Part shown: positions 21,150-33,016 of the stretch, piece after piece
How the letters are laid out: each line of letters opens with the position of its first letter
How positions within the stretch are numbered: position 1 is the first letter of the stretch
Assembly: GCA_018296165.2 (NCBI GenBank)
Contig: JACKQL020000091.1
Coordinates: 62,001 to 126,000, forward strand
DNA length: 64,000 bases
From: Termitomyces sp. T153
Taxonomy: Eukaryota > Basidiomycota > Agaricomycetes > Agaricales > Lyophyllaceae
Direction of reading: 5' to 3'
Notes under the pieces: model-generated
What the model was told of the DNA's origin: nothing
The model's input: only the letters and a program-made list of their open reading frames with translations
Database searches by the model: none
Translations under genes and position numbers: made by a program

Positions 21150-22445
21150 CCCCCTTGTTCCATTCTCAATGTCTGCATATAATCCCACATACAACTCTGC
21201 TGGCTACCTAACTGACATCATTGGTCAGCCAGTCCCTGAAAATCTGTATGCCCCATTCTATACAGGCCCTCCCTGCAGATTAGTATGTTCTCCACCATTG
21301 GACCTCTGACCCCAACCAGGCATTCTACACCCCCTCCATTAGCCAGAGAATACCTCTGGGCTGGTGCTGCCCTCCAGCATTCCCTGTCAATGGCAATAAC
21401 CCCTGCATGTACTCTAGAAGATACTCTGCAGTGCTCCCCAACCCTGCCTACCTTCCCCCTGCCCACTACTATGCATATCCAGCCCCTTAAAGCCTATGTC
21501 CAATAGCACAACAAAGTTCTCTACTTCCTCTGCCTCTCTTCCATGGAGTTTGCAAAGTGCACTTGCACCCTCCTCATCAATTTGGGCTACTCCAACACTC
21601 CCACAACTCCAGAAGTTTTGGGCAGATTGGCTCCTCAACTTCCTTGAATGCTACCTGCAAGGAAACCTCTCCAAAACTATGCAAGGCACTCTGGAAATCA
21701 ACACTAACTTACAAAACAAGCACTGCACATTGGTCAAAGAAATCCACACTAGTCCAAACCCCTGCCCATTCAAAGACCCTCTGGATCCCTCCCACTCCTT
21801 CCATGTGCAATGCAAGGAACCCATGGAAACACATAGCAAAGCTCTGTCTCCCCTTTCCCACTAGCAGGAGGAACTCAACGTGGCCTCCAACATCTTGAGG
21901 AACCTCAACTCTGCAGGGGGATTATTTGACCAACCCACTATTCACACCTTGGCCCTCTCAGCTTGTCCTCAGGCCAACTCCATCTCCAGCACCTTCCATA
22001 CATGGGATTAGCCCACTGCCTCCAAACCCCATACCCAGTGGCTGCTCCTACACATCAACAACAACAACTACACTCTTTCCTACATTAACAAGCCTGGTAA
22101 TCCCATCAACAAGCCCACTCTGTGCAATGGCCCCCTACAAGACCAACTCCTCCACTTTGATCTCTGTGCCCCCCATGTCAACACCCCTCTACTCCATCCA
22201 AACCCCTCTGTTTACCTGAGACAGCCCATGGGCCCCAGAGCACCTGAACCACCCTTCTCCACCAACCTCCCTTGTTTCCTACCTGTTTTGATGCCTAACT
22301 CTCCTGCTGATGCAAATTACTTTGGACTTCCCACCCCTGGAGGACCCCCTCCCCCTTAATGGGCCTTGGGGCCTCCCCTGGGCAATACAGGCCAACCCCT
22401 CAGTAGAGGGCCACCCAACAGTAGACCCCCTAGAGGATGGGGCCC
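21150..22445 (+). pseudogene. Gypsy-1 Gag, copy 3, 5' half
   Basis: Gag leader and N-terminal half, collinear with copy 2 (7496-6110 minus) and copy 1 (1-540). Readable segments include Leu-Thr-Pro-Thr-Arg-His-Ser near 21310, the 122-codon open frame at 21496-21864 with Phe-Trp-Ala-Asp-Trp-Leu-Leu-Asn-Phe-Leu and His-Thr-Ser-Pro-Asn-Pro-Cys-Pro-Phe-Lys-Asp-Pro, and the Pro/Asn-rich run to 22445. It stops at 'ggatggggccc', where LTR-B1 begins. The remaining half of the same Gag resumes at 30001. Confidence 0.7.
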
Positions 22446-23582
22446 TGTTACGACTCATTCCCTGAAGCCCCGTACATTGCCCAACAAACCCCTGTCCCCC
22501 CAGAACCCTTCCTGACACTTTGTCAAACTTCTCCAGCACCCCGTGCCTACTCCAGCTAACTCCAATGCACTCTTGGCTAACTCCAATGGCCCCCTGGCTA
22601 ACTCTGACATCTTCTTCACAGCTGCCGGCACTTCCCCTGGACTTTCTAAGCCCCTAGGACCACTCCCCCACTGTGCCTGACCCCATTACACATCATCAAC
22701 TTGACACCCTGGCTCCCCCAACTAACCCTGGGGTATCATGACAACCTTGGAATGGACTGCGTCACAATTGATCCCATCAACATATCAATGCAGCCTGCTC
22801 TCTGGTCATAACTGACACCTGTGGACTCTGTCGAGCTCTGCCAAGCCCTGCCACCACAGCCAACATTCCTGGAGCTCTTCAGTAGTCAGTATATAAGACA
22901 TAGAGTAACTCTTTGTACTCTAGTCTTGAGATTAACTACCTACTTACTAGCCTTTCCTGATGTGTTTCTGATTATTTATTCTTGTGTTTTGTGTCCCATG
23001 TCTCATTTTCCCTGTTCTCAGTCTCCTGGTCTTATCTCGCTCCTATTCCATTATCTTTTTGTTATTGTTCCATGTCTCTGCCTGAATCTATTCTTGTTCT
23101 TGTCTTGCCTTCATCTCATTCCATTTCACTCCATCTCATCTTGTTAAATTCTGTCTATCATGTTCAAGTCCTCTCAACCATAATGTCCTCACAAACTCTG
23201 CAGTTACAATTACAAACCTCTGACACTCTTAATCAACCCTGGACCCTGCTATATGCTTGGCTCCAAACCCATCAATCCCTGTTGATTCCCCATCAGAACT
23301 CCAGCTCTGCTCCTGTCATCCACATAGCCTCCACCTCCTCCACACCTGCAATACTCATACACAGACTATGCCTGAACCCTGCCAAGCCTGTCCCCCTTCT
23401 CTGCAACTCATCCTCTACTCCTCTAGACCTCCTTGGACTTACCTGGATCAATTTCCTCATTCTCACAGGCCTCCAGTGTTTGGAACACCTCTGAGTGCCC
23501 AGTTGTTAGTGCAGGGAATCGTGTCCACCTAGTAAGGACTTGCTCAGTGTAGCTGAGCCTCCATGGTCAGCAGAACCTGACA
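22446..23582 (+). mobile_element. LTR-B1, 5' LTR of element B
   Basis: 1137-bp LTR from TGTTACGACTC to CCTGACA. It is related to LTR-A but a distinct subfamily. The start-site block is AGTCTTGAGATTA (22922-22934) instead of AGTCTTGATATT. TATATAAG lies about 30 nt upstream. It is clearly similar to LTR-B2 at 28862-30000, and many of the differences are CpG-to-TpG/CpA changes. Confidence 0.85.
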
Positions 23583-23595
23583 TAATCTCAAGACT
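23583..23595 (+). promoter_or_regulatory. Self-priming PBS of element B
   Basis: TAATCTCAAGACT is the exact 13-nt reverse complement of AGTCTTGAGATTA in LTR-B1 (22922-22934). Compared with the LTR-A families the central base has changed on both sides, so pairing is kept. Confidence 0.85.
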
Positions 23596-26500
23596 CCCTT
23601 ACCCCACTCGTGATGTCTACACTAACCCTGCACACACATCTAACAAACACCTCTGATGTCTATGACTGGCCTATGCCTGAGAACCACTATGATTCATACT
23701 GCCCCACCCAATTTGCTAAGGCACATTGAGTCATGGATCTGACACAAAATGTCCCTTCCACCCCAGTTACATCTATACAATGGCTCTATCCATGGACACT
23801 CTCTTATAGCTCCCACACTCCCCCACCATCTCTGCCAGCTCCACCCCTCATGGAGGCCAACCCCAACATCACCAAAGCTTCACCCAAAACCCTGGTGACA
23901 ATTTGACCCAGTGCTCAACAACTTCTCTGACACTGCATCCTCACCTCTCCAACAACAATAGCAAAAGCCCCGCTGTGGAAAGTTGCTCATCACATGAAAG
24001 ACCAATTGCCAACCACACCTAAGACAACAACGAGACCTCTGAGAACATGTTCCTCTAAACCCCACCTTTGGACCCCCCAACTCATAGCAGCCCTATATGC
24101 CATCAGGAACAAACTCAGCAGGTTCCCAACAATATTGAGTCTGCTCACAACCGCAATAGCAGAACCCCGCCACCAGATCATCCAACTTTCACACCCATCC
24201 CCGAAAAAGTCCACCCTCCAAAGCTAGCTCTGCCACCGACTGGAATTAAACTCAACTGAGCAACTCCACCCACAATGACGCAAGATTCTGAGACCAATGC
24301 TACCCCCCAATTACAGAACCCACTTCCAGATCAGTTAGGACCCCCTGGTCAACTCAGCCATCACCTCCACCAACAAATGAAGGGGCCCTGATGCCTCTGA
24401 CCCAATCCCAACAACCCTGGAACAAGACTAAGAAATCCCCAAGTTTCTAGGGGTCAAGAAAGGAATGGCTATGCACCTCCACCCCACTGCTCAAAGTACA
24501 GCCCAAAGTTAATGAGGAGAACCACAGCACCCCAACTCTCAATGAAGAACAACTCTGGACCCCACCCACTATTTCAGCACCTGCCTGCTATCTCAACACC
24601 TTCTCCTATATGATCTGGAACCTCCAATGTTAAAGACCCTCAATGCTGACTCCCCTTCCACACACTACCCCCAGACATAAACTCTGCCACCAGACTCTGC
24701 CACCTCCCACAAAGGAACTCCCAGCACAGGAGTTACTCTGAACTAACTACAGGAAAAATGACCCTATATGAAGTAGTTTCTGAAGTACTCTAAAATCGCT
24801 GATCTGTTCACATAAGGGAGGGAGAAGCCCCACCATCATCCTAGAGACTGTCAATCAACCCACTCAAACATCCTGATGATCCAAAGAGCATATGCTCTAA
24901 CATCTGTGGAGGACTTCCCTGCCAGGATTGACAACCCAAATAACCCTGTGCCGACTCAAAGCTGCCCCAATCCACCCCTCTGACCCACTCCAGATTCTAG
25001 TGACACAACTCTGGGGCCTCCACTCCAACTCCAATATCCAACCAAGGGGACTTACAATGCCAGCTCAACACTCTGTACAACCCTGCCCCTATGCCAAAAG
25101 ATGTCTATCAAGCAGGGACCACATTAACAGAGTACCCACAAACAAACCCTATGTGAAGTAATCTCTCTGGAGTATGCTAAAAGTTGCTCATGCCTTCTCC
25201 AAGAAGCAAGCAGTGCTTCTCCCCATTCTCACTCACCCACATTTGCAACAACCTCTGGGCTGCTCTTGAGCACAAATGAAGAATTGCCCCAATCCCACCA
25301 TGACTTCTGGGGAGTCCCACACCAATGCTTTCCCATGACCCATTTCCCTGCCACCCTCCAACAATTGTGAACAACCACCTCCCCTCAATGCAGCAAATAT
25401 TTTGCATGGAAGGACGATGGCCAGACTCACCCAAAACTCTAGAAGACCACTAGACCAGCCTCCCCCATCCAAGTTTGGCTCCAGGAGCCACTGCCACTCC
25501 TATACAACAACTCTGCTGCTTAGTAAAAACCCCCACTCCAGAGCTCCCCCTCTGATTTGCAACACAATCCCACCAACAAGTTAAGACCCAACCCCAACCC
25601 CTGCATTGACCCCAGACCCCTGATACTTGCACTTGGAACAGCAGACTAACACAATGCACCTTAGACCCCTTTCTCCATCTGCACCACCCCCAAAGCCAAC
25701 ACAACCAACAAACTCCCACCAAGTGATCCTTGTGTTAACTTCAGGACTGCTAACTTCTTCCCTGATAAAAGAACCACTGACCCCCAAAAGGAGCAACCCA
25801 TAGAACAAGCTCCGAAGCATCTTTGCTGGGGTGAGCCATTCCCCAACTGACCCCCATGCTGCCCCTGCCCAAAGAAGCATCCACCAATACAACTCCAACA
25901 GACCTCCAAACTCTAAAGAGTGTCAGAAATATGTAAGACCCCTCTGTCCATCTCTGAACTTACCCTTGGTCAGAAAAGCAATGTCATATAGATGACCCAG
26001 AACCTTCAAACTTCAACTCTGGACCTAAAGGAACTGGTCAGGACTGATCATCCTGCACCCCACCTCCTCATTGTTGACACTCTGGAGCACACCAAGGCAC
26101 TACCCAAGCATGCTCGTCCACAGATGCAATACTCTGGAGTATGACTTCAACTCAGACCAACACCCTGGAGCACAGAAAAGCCTGATCCCGAGTGCTCTTC
26201 ACTAAATACAATACTCTGGAGCTCACCCCACACAACCCCACCAAACAAAAACCTCTGGGCATCCTCAACTAAGGAATTGCAACCCTAAGGGAGTACCTCC
26301 ACCTCCATGCTGACCAATCCCACAGCATAGATGGCATGGAAAACAGCCCTCTACAAACTTACTACAGGGACCACCCTACTCTGGGGGCTCTGCCACTAAG
26401 CCACTAAGGACTCCCTCCTCTGACTGACTATGCCCTGAGGACAAACCTCACCCCGCCACCCCCACTATTGTTAAAAAGAACCTCTGCCACCCCGCCACCT

Positions 26501-27020
26501 ACATCAGCATAAAGGCTGGACCACCAGAAGACCCCACCCCTCTTGCCAGCTGCACCAACAAAAGACCAAAGCCCCAACCACCCCAAACACATATCAAAGA
26601 CCTGGAGGTCCACCCCCTTGAACCAGCACAACACACATCTCTGCCACAGACTAAGGAAAACTCCTACACCCTGAGTCCAAGACTGCGAGAATCAAACCCA
26701 GCAACACTGCCAAAAAATGCCATAGAACTCTGCAGGAAGACACCCAACACCCCTGCCAAGCCTTGGAACTCTTCCTATGGCACTCCACCCCACCCCAACA
26801 ACCCTGGAGCTAGCCAACACAGATGGCATTAGCGGGCTTAACTCCCACCTCTGGATCCACTAGGTTTTCAACTTCCACCAGCACCCCTGCGTGTTTCACT
26901 TACCTCACCCTCACACAAATTAAAGTCTCACTTCACATACTCAGGAATGACAAGGAAGCATTGGGAAGTACAAAAATATATGATACAAGGCAGAATGGGG
27001 CCATGAACTCAAAGATGACA
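23596..27020 (+). mobile_element. Element B internal region, no RT recognised
   Basis: C-rich sequence between the LTR-B pair. The first kilobase matches 12574-13840. The last 300 bp before 27020 match the region just after the chromodomain in the 64-kb element (a block like 'acacagatggca' near 26815, then Ser-Thr-rich codons). Around 26690-26770, residues Ala-Thr-Leu-Pro-Lys-Asn-Ala-Ile-Glu-Leu-Cys-Arg look like the end of a chromodomain. I could not find protease, RT, RNase H or integrase motifs in between. The internal length of about 5.3 kb is short for an autonomous element, so B may be non-autonomous or simply too decayed to read. Confidence 0.45.
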
Positions 27021-27043
27021 AGAAGTGGAGCCTAGCCACCCCC

Positions 27044-28644
27044 TCACTCTTTCTCTGGAACCTCTGCCATCCCTATCCCCAAATCAATCTCTATCTGGGC
27101 CTGCACTACTGCCAAGACCTCTGCCAGCCCCAGCAAAGCCTCCCCCGCATCCGCCGTCACTTTCCACTATAACTCCAGGGCCACTGCATTACACCATCAA
27201 TGCCCTGCTAGCAACCTCCCCACCCTTGCCATCTCCTGCTGCAACTCCAGAGGCTGACCCACAGGCATCTGTGCCAACCTATCTTAGATCAACACAAATG
27301 CTGCAGAGGCACTGTCCAAGAGAACCCAGTGCTCCCACACCCAACCTGGCCCCAAACACAATCCATTTAGTAACAGGTGGAGAATTGGGAATGACACTTA
27401 CAAAGGATCCCTGCACACCCTGAAGTGGCCTCATTGGCCAGCCAATCCTCCCTCCACCTTGCTGCCTCCAACTCTGCCTGCAGCAGACCACCCTCCGGCA
27501 CCATTTCCCACTCCTTTGCCTCCTCTGTGGGCTGCACCTCCTGCTGCATTGGATGCTCCTGCAAGCCCCATACCTCCAGCACTTGCTCTGGCGCCACCCG
27601 CACTGAGGTGTTCCACACCTGCTCCAATGCCTCCTTCTCTGCCTGCACCACATCTCGATCCTCCCTCACCCATTGAAGCTCCCCCTTCCATGCCATCAAT
27701 GCCGCCATTAGCACTTCCACCCACTTGCAAAGGATGACCTCCATGATCAAAGGTGAGGGCTCCAAAGAACTTGATGCCCATCCCAAGGCTATGTTTGGAG
27801 TAGGGGAGTGAACATGAAACTCCAGAGGACCCACTATTGGCTCATACCCTTGCGGCCTCTTGCTGGGCCCTGCCCCCAGTGGCAAGGAAGCTCTCTGCTT
27901 CCCATGGTCTGCCGCCGAGGATGCCCCCTCCCTCTACCCACTCTGCGGAGGCCCCACCTGCCCCACAGACCGCCCTGCACTCACCTCCCCCAGCATCCGG
28001 GTCTTCTGCACCTTGCCCAACTGACTCCACACCCAGTCCTTGTCCCACCTCTGCTCCATAGCAACACACACTGCTCGCCACTCTAACAAGATCGAGCACT
28101 TCTTGTAGCTTGCATGACACAGAAGGCAAACAGAAGTGTCATGCCACAAGCCCATGGAGGGTGCATCAAAGACACAGGCCTCGCCCCACTGCACACAGAG
28201 AACACACTAAGAACAACGGATCAGCACATATGATAAAGGAGAACTCAAAGACTCACTGAGGCCTCATTTTGGCACCATTCCAGTATTGGGGGGCTCCAAG
28301 CCCATGCCAATGCCCTTGCAAACTCCTCCACCATCACCTCCGCCTGAGGGATTTGCTGCAATGGTGGAACTCCTTCTGCATCCCCCGCCACCAATCAGGG
28401 CACTGTGGGACAAAATTTGGCCTGCCTAGGACTCCTCAGGGAATTCACCACCACTGCAGACAACTCTGCAGAACTCAGTCAGCCACCCCAAAGAAATAGG
28501 TCAATGCTGCTCACAACTCTGGTGTATTGCACCAGCTTGGCACTGACACTCAAACTCCTCTCCCTCGCTGTTGTACATGATCACCATGTCTGCATCTGAA
28601 ATCAATGGGGTGGGAGAAGCAACTGTATAACTGGGGGAGGACAT
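27044..28644 (-). pseudogene. aORF1 copy 1: antisense Cys-cluster/coiled-coil gene in element B
   Basis: A spliced gene on the strand opposite to its host retroelement. It starts with Met-Ser-Ser-Pro-Ser-Tyr at 28644 and ends with Glu-Lys-Glu-stop at 27044. Intron 1 (GTGAGC...CAG) lies at about 28530-28480. Exon 2 ends Trp-Cys-Gln-Asn-Glu-Ala before GTGAGT near 28262. The next exon holds Gly-Glu-Ala-Cys-Val-Phe-Asp and Val-Cys-Leu-Leu-Cys-His-Ala-Ser-Tyr-Lys-Lys-Cys (C-x2-C-x6-C, possibly zinc binding; about 28175-28085). A 172-codon open frame (27885-27367) follows with an acidic, Glu/Ala-rich helix predicted to be a coiled coil (Leu-Gln-Ala-Glu-Leu-Glu-Ala-Ala). The C-terminal block Glu-Val-Leu-Ala-Val-Val-Gln-Ala-Gln-Ile-Glu is shared with the other copies. 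Few stops remain, and CpGs are retained, so this is the best-kept copy. Function unknown; a Zn2Cys6-like DNA-binding role is possible but unproven. Confidence 0.6.
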
Positions 28645-28861
28645 GACAAAGGATTTGAGGAAGCCCCAGAGTATGTCCAAGGCCTTTTAATTGATTAGGA
28701 AGAACCCCCTAATGAAGTGGTGGCCATGCTTTGACTTTGCCTCCCATGCCACTGTCACTCACTGCAGATTGATCAATATTACTGGGCTTTGACTCCCACA
28801 CCCTGCCAATTCCCAACCTGCTCCCCATATCTCAAGGGTCTTGACGCTGAAGAGGGGGTGA
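28645..28861 (+). promoter_or_regulatory. 3' end of element B with polypurine tract
   Basis: Holds the end of the sense coding sequence (Ile-Ser-Arg-Val-Leu-Thr-Leu-Lys) and the purine-rich GAAGAGGGGGTGA directly before LTR-B2, the plus-strand priming site. The aORF1 start is about 218 bp from the LTR, so its antisense promoter should lie here or inside the LTR. Confidence 0.6.
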
Positions 28862-30000
28862 TGTTACGACCTGTTTCCTAAAGCCCCATACATTGCCCAA
28901 CAAACCCCTATCCCTCCAGAACCCCCCCTGATGCTTTGTTGAACTTCCCCAGCACTCCATGCCTACTCCAGCTAACTCCGATGCACTTTTGGCTAACTCC
29001 GACGGCCCCCTGGCCAACTTCAATGTCTTCCCCACAGCTGCTGGTGCTTCCCCTGGACTTTCTGAGCCCCTGGAACCACTTCCCTGCCATGCCTGACCCC
29101 ATTACACATCATCAACTTGACACCCTGGCTCCCCCAACTTACTCTAGGGTATCATGACAACCTCGGAATGGACCGCATCACAATTGATCCCATCAACATA
29201 TCAATGTAGCCTGCCCTCTGGTTATAACTGATACCCGTCAACTTTGTCAAGCTCTGCCAAGCCCTGCCACCACAGCTGATGTCCCCAGAGCTGTTCAGTA
29301 GTCAGTATATAAGACATAGAGTAGCTCCTCATACTCTAGTCTTGAGATTAACTACCTACTTACTAGCTTTTCCTGATGTGTTTCTGATTATTTCTTCTTT
29401 TGTTTTGTGTCCTGTGTCTCATTTTCTCTGTTCTCAGTCTCCTGGTCTTATCTTGGCTCTATTCCATTATCTTTTTGTTATTGTTCTGTGTCTCTGCCTG
29501 AATCTATTCTTGTTCTCATCTCATCTTTGTCTCATTCTATTCGACTCCATCTCATCTTGTTTGATTCTGTCTATCATGTTCAAGTCTTCTCGACTATAAC
29601 ATCCTCATGAACTCTGCAATTACAATTATGAACCTCTGACACTCTTTACCAACCCTGGACTCTGCTATACACTCGGCTCCAAACCCCATCAATCCCTGTT
29701 GATCCCCCATCAGAATTCTAGCTCCGCTCCTGTCATCTGCATAGCCTCCGCCTCCTCTGCACCCATAATACTCACACACAGACTATGCCTAAACCCTGCC
29801 AAGCCTGTCCCCCTTCCCCGCAACTCATCCTCTACTCCTCTAGACCTCCCTGGACTTACCTGGATCAATTTCCTCTGGCTATCCTCACAGGCCCCCAGTG
29901 TTTGGAATACCTCCAAGTGCTCAGTTGTCAGTAGTCAGTGCAGGAAATTGCATCCACCTAGTAAGGACTTGCCCAGTATAGCTGAGCCTCCATGGTCAGC
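28862..30000 (+). mobile_element. LTR-B2, 3' LTR of element B
   Basis: Begins TGTTACGACCTG and runs parallel to LTR-B1, with TATATAAG at about 29305 and AGTCTTGAGATTA at about 29337-29349. The last roughly 11 bp (AGAACCTGACA in B1) are missing. The sequence passes directly into Gypsy-1 gag at 30001, so the insertion boundary has suffered a small deletion. Confidence 0.8.
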
Positions 30001-30035
30001 CATGGACAACTTCCTCCCCCAGCATGGAAATGGAA

Positions 30036-30124
<89 letters not shown>

Positions 30125-31190
30125 AATGCTAGACCCCCCACTCTGAACTCAAAACCCACAGGACAATACTCATGATGCACTGGCTTGAAAAGGTAAACTT
30201 GACATTCAAAAGCCAGAACTCTTTACTGGCTGCAACCCCTGGAAGTGGCACATCTTCCTAACCCAGTGTCTGACTATGTTCCAAGCTAAGCCCATTACCT
30301 TCCAGCTCAAAAGCTCACAGGTGGCCTTTGCCACATTGTATTTACAGGGTATTGCCTTTGACCATTACATAGCACTACTCTAATTTGATCCTAATAACCT
30401 TGTACTTTCCAATTGGCTCACCTTCACCTAGGAATTCTCTAGTAAGTTTGGCATCTTTGACACTGTAGCAGAGGTAGAGGAGAATCTCTTCAACCTCTGG
30501 ATGTGCAACAACAAATGCTTCACAATCTTCATTGTATAGTTTGGATGAGAAGCCTATGAGACTGGGTGGAACTACAATGCTCTTTGATTTGCCCTCCATT
30601 GTGCCCTGCCTCAGCAGATCAAGGATGTCCTTTGCCTTGCACCCAGGCAAACCACCTATAATGGATACAAGGCACTTGTTACTCAGGTTGACCAATGTTA
30701 CTGAGAAGATTGGAGTGAGAACATGGCACCCTGGACCTTGTGGAACACCTCTAGCAACACTAACTGGCAGGCCGAAGCAATCAACAGCACTCAATCCTCA
30801 ATCTCCACCAACTCCACCAATCCCATGCCCCATTTCCCTCCAGGCCAAGGAACTTTCAGCACCATTTGACCTCCAGGACAATGCCCACCTGCCCAACTCA
30901 ATGCCACTGACCTCCACAAGGTCCCAGAATCCCTGGATACCAACCCTGACAACTTTGATGACATTCCAGACTCTGCCAATGACCAGGAAGCCCTATGTGC
31001 AAATAAGATCTGGGATAGGCTGTGGATTGTACCAGAAGAGACTCAGGAGAGATGATGGAAGGATGGTGCATGCATCCTATGTGGTGAGCAGGGACACTTT
31101 ATCTGCAGTTGTCCTAAACAACAGGTGATGATATGCACCATGTGGATAATCAACAGTGAAGACTGCAATTACTAGTTTATAGAAAACAAG
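30001..31190 (+). pseudogene. Gypsy-1 Gag, copy 3, 3' half
   Basis: Resumes exactly where 22445 stops: the Met-Asp-Asn-Phe-Leu segment, then 29 Tyr codons, then the Gag core (Phe-Gln-Ala-Lys-Pro-Ile near 30280, Phe-Gly-Ile-Phe-Asp-Thr-Val-Ala-Glu near 30448). It ends in an intact CCHC zinc knuckle at about 31069-31110 (Cys-Ile-Leu-Cys-Gly-Glu-Gln-Gly-His-Phe-Ile-Cys-Ser-Cys, C-x2-C-x4-H-x4-C). This is the only copy in the window with the knuckle preserved. Scattered stops show it is inactive. Confidence 0.8.
30038..30124 (+). repeat. (TAC)29 microsatellite coding poly-tyrosine in Gag
   Basis: 29 perfect TAC codons in the Gag reading frame. The same site has 5 Tyr codons (TAT/TAC mix) in copy 1 at 572-586 and 9 in copy 2 at 6053-6027. 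Confidence 0.95.
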
Positions 31191-31199
31191 CCAGCAGTT

Positions 31200-32459
31200 T
31201 AGGTCTTGAAGATGCAATAGACCATGGACCAGACCCTGATGTCTTCTCTGCTCTGGCCACACTTCTCCATGCAATGGTACCCACTCCAGACAACCTACCA
31301 GCATACGTCCTCTCCCACTCCTCCACCACCCTCCTCCTCCACACCACCCTCCCCTTCTCCAACAACCCCATCCCCATACTAGTCAACAGTGGTGCCACAG
31401 ATAACTTCATTGATGAATCCATGGTAGTGCTCACTCCCCAACACCTCTGACACCTCTCCACTCTAATCCTCCTCAAGCTCTTTAATGGTAACCCCATCCC
31501 TGCCAGAGAAATATCACACTGCCTAGAGACAACTGTGACCTTTGCCAATGGATGACAGCAGGAACTCTGGCTACTTGTCACAAAACTACACCCCTCTGGC
31601 CCCCTTGTCTTAGGCTTCTCATGGCTCTGCACCACCAATCCCTGCATCAACTGGCCCAGCCTCTCCCTCTGCCTCAATTGGGACAATCCAACCAACTCCA
31701 GACTAGTGCTCTTCAATGTCTCACTCCCCTCCAAGAACCCTAAGACCATAATCAACCAACCCCAGACTCTTCCACAGCTCTGCTCAAGGTCCACATAGTC
31801 ATTTGTCATCAACATCTGACTCAACAGCTCACCCAAGGTCTTCTCCATCCTTGTCAACAGTGGCACTTCTGGCACCTTCATCAGCAGTCAACTTGATCTC
31901 CAATGCAACAACCTTGACAAACTCCTCAAGCTCCAACTCTTTGATGGAAGCCCTGCCATAACAGGAATCACCCAGTACTATAACAATACCCTCACCCTCA
32001 ACAATAACCTGCAGTTCCAGGCCCAGCTTCTTGTCACCCAACTCCCCCCCCCCCCATGGCTGCAAGACATCAACCCCAACATCAACTGGAAGAACCTCAT
32101 CTAGCAGCTACCATCCTCCTCCACCTCTAGTCTATTGTGGGCCCTGATATCTCTGACCCTGGCATCAGCACTTCTGGAGCAAATCAAAGCCCCTCAACTT
32201 TTAATGGCAACCCAGAAGGTGAATAAGATGTGCCCCCACCTTGGTCACCCTTGATCAAATCACAATGGCTGCCCCCCAACATACCCCAAAATCAATACAA
32301 GGGCCTGTGGTACCCCAACCAGCAACACTCAACTCCTCTGAACAACTCTGACTCCACTGCTACCACCCTGTTACCCACTCCCATCAACACTGGAAACCTC
32401 AACATTAAAATCATTGGCACTGTTCCCTTTGCATGTATCTTACAAGATGGCACCCCTGC
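31200..32459 (+). pseudogene. Gypsy-1 tandem retropepsin and pre-RT linker, copy 3
   Basis: Third copy of the double protease. Unit 1 has Leu-Val-Asn-Ser-Gly-Ala-Thr-Asp-Asn-Phe-Ile-Asp near 31380-31415. Unit 2 has Leu-Val-Asn-Ser-Gly-Thr-Ser-Gly-Thr-Phe-Ile-Ser near 31850-31885. Both retain the Ser-Gly of the DSG motif but have Asn for the catalytic Asp. A run of ten C at about 32045 likely causes a frameshift. The linker then reads Ile-Lys-Ile-Ile-Gly-Thr-Val-Pro-Phe-Ala-Cys-Ile-Leu-Gln-Asp-Gly-Thr-Pro-Ala and is cut at 32459 by the Gypsy-3 insertion. It continues at 35784. Confidence 0.75.
32455..32459 (+). repeat. Target-site duplication CCTGC (left)
   Basis: CCTGC flanks the nested element on the left (32455-32459) and again at 35784-35788. 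Removing the element and one CCTGC restores the codons for Gly-Thr-Pro-Ala-Phe-Gln-Leu-Gln, as in the uninterrupted copy at about 3700-3670. Confidence 0.85.
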
Positions 32460-33016
32460 TATAAGGGTGACCTCTGGAGGCTGTGGCTCAATCACAAAAC
32501 TGACAGAGGGGTATCCAAAGTTTATTCAGTATTTACAAGAAGTTCTAGAGTTCTAGCTACTCACCTGGCAGAGGGGGATCCAAAGAGAACAAGTCTAAGG
32601 ATCCTCAATGCCAGAGTTTGGAAAATTGACTCTAGAGCTTCTGAAAACAACACCCAACAACAACCAAATCCAGAGTCTGATCAAAAGTGGAAATCCATTG
32701 TAAATGGCCTTGATCTTTGGACTCTCTGCACATGACTACATACCATTGTGACCGAAAAGATAGCCCTTGGCTGGAAGTACCTGTGGTCCAAAGATGGGAG
32801 GCCTACAATGAGTGGTAGGCCCAGAATACATGAAACAATCCAGGGGTCCAGCAAGAGGCCATGTGGAAGGGGCAACACTTGTTGGAATTACAGACAGATA
32901 ACTGGTGCAGCCTGATGGTTAAAACTGGAGCCAGCAGATAAGGGAGTGAAAGGAGAAGAAAGGAAAACCATAAGGTGGGAGAACAGAGCAAAGGGGAACT
33001 GGGACATCCTCTGACA
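32460..33016 (-). mobile_element. LTR-D1, 3' LTR of nested Gypsy-3
   Basis: 557-bp LTR on the minus strand from TGTCAGAGGATG (33016) to CTTATA (32460, a decayed CTTACA). A purine tract (TAGAGGGGGGGTGA) lies just outside 33016, marking it as the 3' LTR. It contains AGACTTGTTCT at 32596-32586, the complement of the family's PBS, and an AATAAA-like signal near 32525 (minus). It is related to LTR-D2 at 49995-50280. Confidence 0.85.

Noticed and set aside
31177..31881. 234-codon minus-strand ORF
   Set aside because: It is the antisense shadow of the Gypsy-1 protease on the plus strand, where Asp-Ser-Gly-type motifs and collinear homology are seen. The shadow has no motif.
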